The position numbers and the translations under genes are program-made. 13,866 nt of DNA from Acidimicrobiales bacterium. Lineage in GTDB: Bacteria > Actinomycetota > Acidimicrobiia > Acidimicrobiales > SZUA-35. Location: positions 1 to 13,866 of the forward strand of contig JABDJU010000305.1 of the NCBI GenBank assembly GCA_013003325.1. Reading direction: 5' to 3'. The notes under the pieces were generated by a model that ran no database searches, had not been told where the DNA came from, and saw only the letters and a list, made by a program, of their open reading frames with translations. Positions within the stretch are counted from its first letter, which is position 1; each line of letters starts with the position of its first letter. This document shows positions 1 through 6,944 of this stretch, one piece after another.

Positions 1-83
1 CCTCTGAGGCGCCTGATGACGGCGCCGAGCCGGACTCGAGCGACGCCGCCGCTGACACGTCGGCCAGCGACGAAGAGGCGTAG
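1..83 (+). CDS. 3' end of an unidentified gene with an acidic tail (partial)
   Basis: An open frame enters from the left edge and ends at TAG 81-83. The 26 visible residues are almost all Asp, Glu, Ala and Ser (ending SASDEEA), so this is a disordered acidic C-terminal tail. No domain is visible and the start lies outside the window, so the family cannot be named. It lies on the same strand as the Tad genes, 166 nt upstream of the preferred cpaB start, and could be a preceding member of the cluster or an unrelated gene that ends here. The frame is short, and chance openness in GC-rich DNA is possible. Confidence 0.5.
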   Translation, partial: SEAPDDGAEPDSSDAAADTSASDEEA

Positions 84-107
84 CTTCGAGGCCCTAACGA
101 CAGGGTG

Positions 108-142
108 GGGCTGCTGACCGACACCTCAGAGGTTCGCAGCCC
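108..142 (+). terminator. Strong hairpin after the upstream gene: possible terminator or leader stem
   Basis: A perfect 7-bp stem, GGGCTGC (108-114) with GCAGCCC (136-142), encloses a smaller ACCT/AGGT hairpin. No T-run follows, so a classical intrinsic terminator is not shown. It could instead be part of the cpaB leader fold. Confidence 0.3.
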
Positions 143-238
143 AACTGAAAATTGAAGAATTGCTAAGCCCGAGGGTCAAACCGGCCGACAGGTCTCCTGA
201 GCAGAAAAGCGCCGGTCATCGAACCGGCCTGACCTTTC

Positions 239-244
239 AGGAGA
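239..244 (+). promoter_or_regulatory. Ribosome binding site of cpaB
   Basis: AGGAGA lies 5 nt before GTG 250. It is the best Shine-Dalgarno match in the area and decides the cpaB start in favour of GTG 250 over TTG 160. It is also the 3' arm of the predicted sequestering helix with 193-200. Confidence 0.75.
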
Positions 245-249
245 GTGTC

Positions 250-1233
250 GTGAACTCACGGCGAACGATCATCCTTTTTGTAGCAATCGCAATGGCGGGC
301 CTAGCGGCGATGGGTCTGCTGATCTACATCCGCGGGATCGAAGACAACGTCTACGCCGGACGCGAGTTGGTGACCGTTTGGGTCGCTGAGGGGAACATCC
401 CTCAGGGGGCCAGTGGTTCCGACCTGGAACAGCGCGGGCTGATCGTGGAGAAGCCGATTCCGGCTGAATTCGCGCCCGACGCCGCCATCGCCGTACCCGG
501 CGAAGAAATCGTGGGTCTGGTGGCGGTGAACGCCATCCCCGCCGAACAGACGATCGTCAAGGGTATGTTCGCTGCACCTCAGGTTGTTGCAACCGGGGTC
601 ACCGACCGACTCGAGGAACGCACCGTCGATGAGGAGAACGCCCGTCGTCAGGACATGACGACCTACACGTTCTCTGCCGGTGGCACGACCGCGGTGGCCG
701 GTCTGCTGGAGCCCGGCGACTTCGTGAACATCATGACTCGCTATGCCGCTCCCACCGTGCCGATCGAGGCCGCGGAGGCAGCTCAGGGCGACGGCGATGG
801 CGAAGATGTCGCTGCCGGCGAGGAGACCGCCCCGCAAGGCCGGATGCTCCAGGGTGTCTTCAAGCACGACGCCGCCATGGTCTATCAGAAGGCTGAGATC
901 CTTGCGATCGGCACGGCGCTTCCCGCCACCGTCGAAACCGCTGAGGGCGAAGAGGCTGCCCCGGCCGGAGGTCTGATCACCCTGGCCGTGCCGGTCGAGG
1001 TGGCGCAGATCATGCACGCCCTCGACGACTTCTACCTCACGCTGGTCTCGCCCGACTACGAACCATGGCCGGTTCCTCAGCTCGACTTCGACACCTTCGA
1101 ACTGCCGGGCGAGGACTGCGCCCTGCTCACTCCCTACGGTGCGCCCGATCCTGAGAACGAGGGCGACGCAACGGTGTGTGAGCGTTATGCAGACGAACTT
1201 CAGGAAGCACTAGCCGTAGCAGCGAGGCCCTAA
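250..1233 (+). CDS. cpaB: Flp pilus assembly protein CpaB/RcpC (SAF domain)
   Basis: CpaB/RcpC is a cell-envelope component of the Tad/Flp pilus machine. In Gram-negative bacteria it works with the secretin; its role in Gram-positives is less clear. From GTG 250 the protein is 327 aa: one N-terminal membrane segment (about residues 7-26), a SAF-like domain (about 41-105), then an RcpC-type region (about 138-265). The RcpC region is interrupted by two Ala/Glu/Gly-rich acidic insertions (about 172-195 and 227-240), probably surface loops. Two cysteines near the C terminus (290 and 310) could form a disulfide outside the membrane. An in-frame TTG at 160 would add 30 hydrophilic residues but lacks a good ribosome binding site and crosses the structured leader, so GTG 250 is preferred. 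The stop lies 1 nt before cpaE. The family assignment rests on the SAF pattern and on the neighbours cpaE and cpaF. Confidence 0.88.
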   Translation: MNSRRTIILFVAIAMAGLAAMGLLIYIRGIEDNVYAGRELVTVWVAEGNIPQGASGSDLEQRGLIVEKPIPAEFAPDAAIAVPGEEIVGLVAVNAIPAEQTIVKGMFAAPQVVATGVTDRLEERTVDEENARRQDMTTYTFSAGGTTAVAGLLEPGDFVNIMTRYAAPTVPIEAAEAAQGDGDGEDVAAGEETAPQGRMLQGVFKHDAAMVYQKAEILAIGTALPATVETAEGEEAAPAGGLITLAVPVEVAQIMHALDDFYLTLVSPDYEPWPVPQLDFDTFELPGEDCALLTPYGAPDPENEGDATVCERYADELQEALAVAARP

Positions 1234-1234
1234 C

Positions 1235-2563
1235 ATGGAAGAGCTCGACCTTTCGTTTGGACTCGACGACTTCTCCTCCTTTGAGGAAGACGATTCCGAA
1301 CCCGAAACAACTGAACCGGTAGGTGACGGTCCGGCCTTGAGCCCACAGATCGCCAACGGCGCAGCCGTTGCGGTGGTCGATGCTGATCAGGCTGTGCGTG
1401 AGTACCTCGCCGCTCAGTTCGGTGAAGGAGCCGGCTCGGCTGCAAGCCTGGCCGAACTCGAGAGCCGTCTGGGGATGGGTCCGGTCGTGGTCATCCTCGG
1501 CCCCTCGTGTGCCGAACCCGGCGATCTTGCGACGATCCAGAACTGGGCCCGTACCCACCCAGAGGTCGGAGCGATCCTGGTGACCAGCGAGGTGTCAACC
1601 GCATTGCTCCAGAGCGCGATGCGGGCCGGCGTACGCGACGTGTTGTCCGCCCCGATCGACCAGATGCAGCTGCAGGACACTGTGGAGAGAGTCGCCGAAG
1701 GCCTCTCGAGCACTCTCGGTGGCTCATCCGGGCCGACCACCATCGCCGGTGGCGGAGTTGACCTGATGGACGAACTCGAGGGTGACCCGGGAATGGTCAT
1801 CACGGTGTTCTCCACCAAGGGTGGCTCCGGCAAATCGGTTACCGCGACCAACATCGCATGCTCGCTTGCCCGTCGGTCGGATCGGCCGGTGGTGCTCATC
1901 GACGGACATCTTCAGTTCGGCGATGTCGCAGTGATGCTCAAGCTACAACCGACCCACACCGTGGTCGACGCCATCACCCAGCTCGACAAGCTCGATGCCA
2001 TCCTGATGCAGGAGTTGATGACGACCCACGAGGAGACCGGTCTTCGAGTCCTGCCCGCTCCGATGGAGCCAACCTTTGCCGACCAGATCACGGGCGAGCA
2101 GATGGTGCAGTTGGCCGACGTGGTCAAGCGTTTCGCCGGTCACGTGATCATCGATCTCCCCGCCTACTTCAACGACGTTGTGCTCAGCCTGATCGAGGCG
2201 AGTGACGAAGTGGTCATGGTGGCGGGTCTCGATATCCCGAACATCAAGAACGTCAAGATCGGCTTGAGCACCCTTCAGTTGCTGGACATTCCAAAAGAAC
2301 GTCTGCATCTGATTCTCAACCGTTCTGACTCCAAGGTGAAGCTTGACGTGAACGAGGTCGAGAAGACCCTTCAGGTCCGTGCTGCGGCCCGAGTACCCAG
2401 CGACGTCGTGGTTCCGATCTCGGTCAACAAGGGAAGCCCTGTTGTCGTGTCGTACCCGAAGTCCAATCCGGCCCGAGCCTTCGAAGAGTTCGCGATGCGA
2501 TTCCTCGACGGACAGCAGCTGGAGGCCCAGCAACCGAGCCGTCGACGATTCTTCGGCGGATAA
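1235..2563 (+). CDS. cpaE: Tad pilus localisation ATPase CpaE/TadZ (MinD/ParA family)
   Basis: CpaE/TadZ proteins are MinD/ParA-like ATPases that place the Tad pilus machine at its site in the cell. The 442-aa protein has an acidic, disordered N terminus (1-40), an atypical receiver-like domain (about 43-155), and a MinD-type ATPase domain (about 187-425). The deviant Walker A motif KGGSGKS (195-201) keeps both the signature Lys195 and Lys200. The next motif reads DGHLQFGD (223-230), close to the usual D-x-D-x-QFGD of CpaE but with His in place of the second Asp. IIDLPAYFND (305-314) fits Walker B/switch II. The C terminus is basic (SRRRFFGG). The receiver-like domain lacks an obvious phosphoacceptor in the expected setting (VVVILGPS), as is common in CpaE. 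ATG 1235 follows the cpaB stop by 1 nt, with GCGAGG upstream inside cpaB, which points to co-translation. Confidence 0.93.
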   Translation: MEELDLSFGLDDFSSFEEDDSEPETTEPVGDGPALSPQIANGAAVAVVDADQAVREYLAAQFGEGAGSAASLAELESRLGMGPVVVILGPSCAEPGDLATIQNWARTHPEVGAILVTSEVSTALLQSAMRAGVRDVLSAPIDQMQLQDTVERVAEGLSSTLGGSSGPTTIAGGGVDLMDELEGDPGMVITVFSTKGGSGKSVTATNIACSLARRSDRPVVLIDGHLQFGDVAVMLKLQPTHTVVDAITQLDKLDAILMQELMTTHEETGLRVLPAPMEPTFADQITGEQMVQLADVVKRFAGHVIIDLPAYFNDVVLSLIEASDEVVMVAGLDIPNIKNVKIGLSTLQLLDIPKERLHLILNRSDSKVKLDVNEVEKTLQVRAAARVPSDVVVPISVNKGSPVVVSYPKSNPARAFEEFAMRFLDGQQLEAQQPSRRRFFGG

Positions 2564-2656
2564 AGATCAACTCGGCCCTGACAGGGCCGATGAAGAAAGT
2601 GGTGCCGTCTCCAAAACGGCATCGATGCAAATCCAGACAACTCAAGGCAGGGGCAG
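2564..2656 (+). promoter_or_regulatory. cpaE-cpaF gap with two tandem hairpins
   Basis: This 93-nt gap is the only sizeable one inside an otherwise packed operon. It holds TCGGCCC/GGGCCGA (2572-2578/2584-2590, 5-nt loop) and TGCCGT/ACGGCA (2603-2608/2616-2621, 7-nt loop). Neither is followed by a T-run. CCCTG at 2576-2580 could also pair with CAGGG at 2648-2652 beside the cpaF start, so the first hairpin might keep that site open. Possible roles are setting cpaF expression relative to cpaE, RNA processing, or partial attenuation. None is shown. Confidence 0.45.
2649..2653 (+). promoter_or_regulatory. Ribosome binding site of cpaF
   Basis: A purine-rich tract, AAGGCAGGGG (2644-2653), ends 3 nt before ATG 2657. 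The upstream AAGG at 2644-2647 gives a more normal spacing of 9 nt. It supports ATG 2657 as the cpaF start. Confidence 0.5.
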
Positions 2657-4054
2657 ATGTCTCTTTACAAGCGACTACACGAGGCGAACTCCGAAGAGGG
2701 AGCCCAAGAAGGCGAATCGACCACAGCTTCTTCCAAGCTGAGCGGGCGTCGAGATCCTGCCCTCGACGAACTGCGCCACCGTGTCCACAGCTCCCTCATC
2801 GAGGAGCTGGGGCCGATCCTCTACGACAAGCGCCTCAGCGAAGATGAACTTCGCAAGAAGGTCCATGAGGCCCTGCACAACGCGCTGGCCATGGAGCGGA
2901 CCCCGCTGTCCGCAGCCGACAAGGCCCAACTGATTCAGGACGTCTCCGACGACATCCTCGGCTACGGCCCGATCGACAAGTTGCTTCGAGACGACGACGT
3001 CTCAGAAATCATGTGCAACGGGCCGAAGTCGATCTACGTGGAGAAGAGCGGCAAGCTCACGCTCTCCGAGGTCTCCTTCGTCGATGAGCTCCACCTGCGT
3101 CGCATCATCGACAAGATCGTTGCCCAGATCGGTCGTCGCATCGACGAGTCGTCGCCGCTGTGTGACGCTCGCCTGCCCGACGGCTCACGTGTGAACGCCG
3201 TCATCTCGCCGCTCGCGGTCGGCGGGCCGTTCCTGACGATCCGTAAGTTCGCTGCCGACCCGCTTCGCATCGATGACCTCATCCGGTTCGGCACCCTCAG
3301 TGTGCACTCGGCTCGCTTCCTCCAGGCCTGCATCGTTGGCAAGCTCAACGTGATCGTGGCCGGCGGCACCGGTACCGGTAAGACGACGACGCTCAACGTC
3401 TTGTCGTCGTTCATCCCCTCCGACGAGCGAATCATCACCGTTGAGGACGCCAAGGAGCTTCAGCTCCACCAGGACCACGTGCTGTCGCTGGAAACCCGGC
3501 CGCCCAACGTCGAAGGCAAGGGCGAGGTGAGTATCCGCGACCTCGTAAAGAACACGCTGCGTATGCGGCCCGACCGCATCGTCGTCGGCGAGTGCCGTTC
3601 CGGAGAGGCCCTCGACATGCTCCAGGCCATGAACACCGGCCACGACGGATCGTTGACGACGCTGCACGCCAACAACCCTCGCGACACCCTGTCCCGTCTG
3701 GAGACCCTGGTGCTGATGGCTGGCTACGACCTTCCGGTTCGAGCCATTCGCGAGCAGATCGCGTCAGCGGTCGACATGATCGTGCAGCTCCAGCGTCTGC
3801 GTGACGGGTCACGCCGCATCACCCACATCACTGAGGTTGCCGGTATGGAAGGTGACGTGGTCACACTCCAGGACGTATTCCTCTTCGATTTCAGTGCCGG
3901 TGTTGATGAGCAGGGCCGATTCAAGGGCCAGCTCAAGTCGACCGGTGTCCGTCCCAAGTTCGCTCAGAAGCTGGCCGACCACGGCATACGCCTCGGCCCG
4001 GAGATGTTCAGCCCGAATGGTGGCGAGGCCGCACCCTCGCGGGGTCGACGATGA
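2657..4054 (+). CDS. cpaF: Tad pilus assembly ATPase CpaF/TadA (secretion-type ATPase)
   Basis: CpaF/TadA is the cytoplasmic hexameric ATPase that powers assembly of the Flp pilus with TadB and TadC. The protein is 465 aa, normal for the family. The N-terminal helical region (about 30-125) includes LGYGPIDKLL (101-110). The Arg-rich motif RRIDESSPLCDARLPDG lies at 160-176, Walker A GGTGTGKTT at 236-244, the Glu of VGECRSGEA at 312, and the TGHDGSLTTLHANN segment carries the His box with His337. All catalytic elements look intact. The Ser/Glu-rich first 30 residues look disordered. It starts after a 93-nt gap containing two hairpins and ends in a 4-bp ATGA overlap with the next gene, so translation of the two is probably coupled. 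Confidence 0.96.
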   Translation: MSLYKRLHEANSEEGAQEGESTTASSKLSGRRDPALDELRHRVHSSLIEELGPILYDKRLSEDELRKKVHEALHNALAMERTPLSAADKAQLIQDVSDDILGYGPIDKLLRDDDVSEIMCNGPKSIYVEKSGKLTLSEVSFVDELHLRRIIDKIVAQIGRRIDESSPLCDARLPDGSRVNAVISPLAVGGPFLTIRKFAADPLRIDDLIRFGTLSVHSARFLQACIVGKLNVIVAGGTGTGKTTTLNVLSSFIPSDERIITVEDAKELQLHQDHVLSLETRPPNVEGKGEVSIRDLVKNTLRMRPDRIVVGECRSGEALDMLQAMNTGHDGSLTTLHANNPRDTLSRLETLVLMAGYDLPVRAIREQIASAVDMIVQLQRLRDGSRRITHITEVAGMEGDVVTLQDVFLFDFSAGVDEQGRFKGQLKSTGVRPKFAQKLADHGIRLGPEMFSPNGGEAAPSRGRR

Positions 4055-6003
4055 CATTCCGCACGCTCAGGTTGCTCACCGGAGCAGTCCTCAGCGCGGT
4101 TGCGGTTCTCGCCGCGCTCGTAGGTCTTGCGCCGGTTCTAGCTCAGTCCGAGTCGCCCCAGTTCTTGGTGGTGCACGAGGTCGACGCCCGCGAGAATCCG
4201 GTGGAGCTCACCGTCCTCAGCGGCAGCTACGACGTGGCTGCCTCCGATGTCGCCCTGATCGCCGAAGGTGAGCCGGCTGAGGCCACCGAGGTGAGTTCTG
4301 CGTTGGCCGCTGGCGACGGCGTCGAGGTCGTCTTCGTGATCGACTCCAACTCCAAGCTGTCCCGCGCCAATCAATTCAACGCAACGATTGAGCAGTTGGC
4401 GAGCGGTATCGAACAGCTCCCCGCCGGCGTGAAGGTCGCTGTGGTGGCAGCCGGCAATCGAGACCAGCTGGTGGCAACTCTCTCCGATGATCATGCTGGG
4501 GTCGCACGATCGGTGAGGGCAATGAGCACGTCAAATGGGTCGGCGATCTTCAACGCCATGTTGCGCGGCGCTGACCTCTTCACCGACGACTCCGACGTAC
4601 ACCGAACGATGATCGTGACCTCGGGCTTCAACGACGAGGAGTCTGCTGCGACACCGGTCGCGGTTCGATCCGAACTCGTGCGTCGCAACGTTCAGGTCCT
4701 GGGTGCTCGCTACGAAGGCGATGCCGGCGGGACCGTAGGCGAGCGTCGGCTCGGCTCGCTGGCCGGTGTTACCGGCGGAGCCATGTTCGATTCCCGCAAC
4801 CCTGTCGAGTTCGACTCTGCCCTCGACCTGGCGATGAGCATCGGGACAGACCGGCTCATCGTCAGCTACCAGGGTCAAGTCGATCTCACCGAGCGAGGCG
4901 ATCTGACGATGACGATCGGACAGAGTTCGGTGTCGTTGTCCTACCGAGGCGGCCGGCTGACCGACAAGCCGCTGGCCCTCGAGCCGATCATCGATCCGCC
5001 GCCATCCCCGCTCGACTTCCTCCGCTCGAGCACCGGATTGGCTGCAACCATCGTGTTCACCGCCCTGGGCATGCTCGCCGCAGTGTGGTCGCTCGGCAAC
5101 ATCTTCGCCGGCGGCGAGAGCACCCTAGAAGGCATGCTGCGTCGCTATTCCGGTGAAGACGACGGCGAGGAGCTCGACGAGGAAGAGACGGCTCTGGTTC
5201 AAACCGCGCTAGTGAAGAAGGCGGTTGAACTGACCGAGTCCTTCGCCGAGGACCGTGGGTTCCTGGCCCGAGTTGAAGACGTGCTCGAACAGGGCCGCAT
5301 CCCGCTCCGGGCTGGTGAAGCCATGGGTATCTTCGGCATGATCACGATGGCTGGTTTCGCACTCGGCTTCGTGTTCACCGGTTCGTTCATACGCGGCCTG
5401 ATTGTGGCTGGCGTCGCTGCGCTCGGAACCACAACCGGAGTCCAGGTGAAGGCCCGCCGCCGCATCAAGGCGTTCGAGGCCCAGCTGCCCGACATGCTTC
5501 AGCTGCTGGCTGGAACACTCCGAGCCGGCTACTCGCTCCCGCAGGGTCTCGAGGCGGTGTCGCATGAGATCGCCGAGCCGATGGGCTATGAACTGTCACG
5601 AGCTATGACCGAAGCTCGCCTCGGTCGCGAGATCGAAGAGGCGCTTGAAGGTGTGGCAACCCGACTCGACAGCCCCGACTTTGCCTGGGCCGTGATGGCG
5701 ATCAGCATCCAACGCGAAGTCGGCGGCAATCTCAACGAGCTCCTCATGACCGTGTCGGACACGATGATCGCCCGTGAGCGCCTCGCCGGTGAAGTGCGGG
5801 CACTCACCGCAGAAGGCAAGCTGTCGGCGGCCATTCTCGGCGGTCTTCCTCCGGGCCTCGGCTTTGTTATGTGGATCATGAATCCGACCTACATCGAGTC
5901 TCTGTTCACCAGCAACCTCGGCAAAGGCTTCATCGTGGCCGGAGTAATCTCCGGCGGAATCGGCCTCGCCTGGATGAGAAAGATCATCACGATCAATGTT
6001 TGA
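4051..6003 (+). CDS. tadB: TadB-type pilus platform protein with an exported N-terminal VWA-like domain (fusion)
   Basis: TadB is an inner-membrane platform protein (T2SF family) on which CpaF acts. This 650-aa form is about twice the length of a simple TadB. It begins with a signal peptide (hydrophobic 8-31, likely cut at VLA|Q, 31/32), followed by a VWA-like fold (about 92-270), a beta-rich linker to about 312, a membrane segment (about 329-350), an acidic cytoplasmic stretch (368-380), two membrane segments (about 425-463), the T2SF domain (about 474-590) and two C-terminal membrane segments (592-610, 625-642). The metal site of the VWA domain is degraded: DSNSK (98-102) replaces D-x-S-x-S, Ser164 stands in the usual Thr position, and VTSG (189-192) has Ser in place of Asp. 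A metal-independent binding or scaffold role outside the membrane is therefore likelier. The gene overlaps cpaF by 4 bp and tadC by 8 bp. I recall similar VWA-T2SF fusions in other actinobacteria, so the fusion itself may not be new. Confidence 0.9.
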   Translation: MTFRTLRLLTGAVLSAVAVLAALVGLAPVLAQSESPQFLVVHEVDARENPVELTVLSGSYDVAASDVALIAEGEPAEATEVSSALAAGDGVEVVFVIDSNSKLSRANQFNATIEQLASGIEQLPAGVKVAVVAAGNRDQLVATLSDDHAGVARSVRAMSTSNGSAIFNAMLRGADLFTDDSDVHRTMIVTSGFNDEESAATPVAVRSELVRRNVQVLGARYEGDAGGTVGERRLGSLAGVTGGAMFDSRNPVEFDSALDLAMSIGTDRLIVSYQGQVDLTERGDLTMTIGQSSVSLSYRGGRLTDKPLALEPIIDPPPSPLDFLRSSTGLAATIVFTALGMLAAVWSLGNIFAGGESTLEGMLRRYSGEDDGEELDEEETALVQTALVKKAVELTESFAEDRGFLARVEDVLEQGRIPLRAGEAMGIFGMITMAGFALGFVFTGSFIRGLIVAGVAALGTTTGVQVKARRRIKAFEAQLPDMLQLLAGTLRAGYSLPQGLEAVSHEIAEPMGYELSRAMTEARLGREIEEALEGVATRLDSPDFAWAVMAISIQREVGGNLNELLMTVSDTMIARERLAGEVRALTAEGKLSAAILGGLPPGLGFVMWIMNPTYIESLFTSNLGKGFIVAGVISGGIGLAWMRKIITINV

Positions 6004-6940
6004 GATTCTCACCACCGTTCATCCGGCCATCTTCGTCAGCGGTATCGCGATGTCGATCGGGCTGGTCGTATTCGCCATCGTCGGCGGACTCGAAGAGCGG
6101 GCCGCGGTTCGCAACACCCTTCGCCAGCTCGACGACTACGAGGTCGAAAGCGTTCGAGATCAGGAGCTGCTGGCTCCGATCCAGGAGCGTCTCCTGGCAC
6201 CGTTCGTCGGATTGCTCGGCCGTTTCGGAGGCCGCTTCAACCCACCGGAATACGTGGAATCGATCAGACGCAAGCACCTGCAGGCCGGCATCACCGACCC
6301 GGACAAAGTCGAACGGTTCCTGGCACTGCGTGTGCTCGGCTTCGTGTTCATTCCGGTATGGCTCATCGTGATGCTGATCTGGAACCCGTTCAACCTTTCG
6401 GGCCTGCTGCAGCTGGCCGCCACGGCCCTCGGTGTGATGATCGGCGCGCTCGGCCCCTCCAACACCCTCAGCAAGCGTGTGGAAGCTCGCCAACTAGCAA
6501 TTACCCGGCAGCTGCCCGACACGCTCGATCTGCTGGTGATTTCGGTCGAGGCCGGCCTCGGATTCGAACAGGCTCTCGATCGGGTTATCAACAACGTGCC
6601 CGGGGAACTCTCCGACGAGTTCGCCCGCGTGCTCGGCGAGTCTCGAGCTGGTTCATCCCGAAGCGACGCGCTGCGAGCGATGGACGAGCGGGTGAACGTG
6701 CCTGAGATCCGGTCGTTCGTGATGTCGATGATCCAGGCCGACCAGTTCGGCGTGTCGATCGGCCGAGTGCTGCGCAGCCAGTCCGATGAGATGCGTATCA
6801 AGCGCCGTCAGAAGGCACAGGAGACCGCTCAGAAGGCGCCGGTCAAGATGATGATCCCGATGGTGTTCTGCATCTTCCCCGCCCTGTTCGTGGTGGTTCT
6901 CGGCCCGGCCATGATCAGCATTATCGCCAACTTCAGCTAG
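5996..6940 (+). CDS. tadC: Tad pilus platform protein TadC (T2SF domain)
   Basis: TadC pairs with TadB to form the inner-membrane platform of the Tad machine. The 314-aa protein has an N-terminal membrane segment (12-30), a cytoplasmic stretch, two membrane segments (about 110-128 and 136-153), a T2SF domain (about 170-282) and a C-terminal membrane hairpin (285-311). The segment RQLPDTLDLLVISVEAGLGF (171-190) is typical of the family, as is the second half around Q250-FGVSIGRVLRSQSDEMR. Length and layout are normal. The start overlaps the preceding tadB fusion by 8 bp with only a weak ribosome binding site, which suggests translation by coupling. The stop lies 4 nt before the next gene. Confidence 0.93.
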   Translation: MFEILTTVHPAIFVSGIAMSIGLVVFAIVGGLEERAAVRNTLRQLDDYEVESVRDQELLAPIQERLLAPFVGLLGRFGGRFNPPEYVESIRRKHLQAGITDPDKVERFLALRVLGFVFIPVWLIVMLIWNPFNLSGLLQLAATALGVMIGALGPSNTLSKRVEARQLAITRQLPDTLDLLVISVEAGLGFEQALDRVINNVPGELSDEFARVLGESRAGSSRSDALRAMDERVNVPEIRSFVMSMIQADQFGVSIGRVLRSQSDEMRIKRRQKAQETAQKAPVKMMIPMVFCIFPALFVVVLGPAMISIIANFS

Positions 6941-6944
6941 GACG

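Larger units (their letters stand above)
84..249 (+). promoter_or_regulatory. Structured 5' leader of the Tad pilus genes; candidate Shine-Dalgarno-sequestering RNA switch
   Basis: This stretch lies between the upstream stop and the cpaB GTG. Several inverted repeats are visible: GCCCT/AGGGT (91-95/102-106), GGGCTGC/GCAGCCC (108-114/136-142) enclosing ACCT/AGGT (123-126/130-133), and GCCGGT/ACCGGC (211-216/223-228). TCTCCTGA (193-200) is the exact complement of TCAGGAGA (237-244), which contains the cpaB Shine-Dalgarno site; a G-T pair (201/236) extends the helix. A second ACCGGC at 180-185 competes for 211-216, and forming that stem would disrupt the SD-blocking helix. This suggests translational control of cpaB by an alternative fold. 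I do not recognise a known riboswitch class, and the pairing is read by eye, not computed. Confidence 0.5.

Noticed and set aside
160..249. TTG 160 as the start of cpaB
   Set aside because: The extra 30 residues are hydrophilic, precede the membrane segment, and have no good ribosome binding site, while GTG 250 has AGGAGA at 5-nt spacing.
84..249. c-di-GMP-I (GEMM) riboswitch
   Set aside because: There are loose resemblances (TCAAACC near 176-182, AGAAAAGC near 203-210), but the conserved aptamer core and tetraloop arrangement are not recognisable, so no known class is claimed.
301..1017. 238-codon frame on the - strand opposite cpaB
   Set aside because: It is a shadow frame: its His/Asp/Gly/Arg-rich composition is typical of antisense translation, and cpaB on the other strand explains the stretch.
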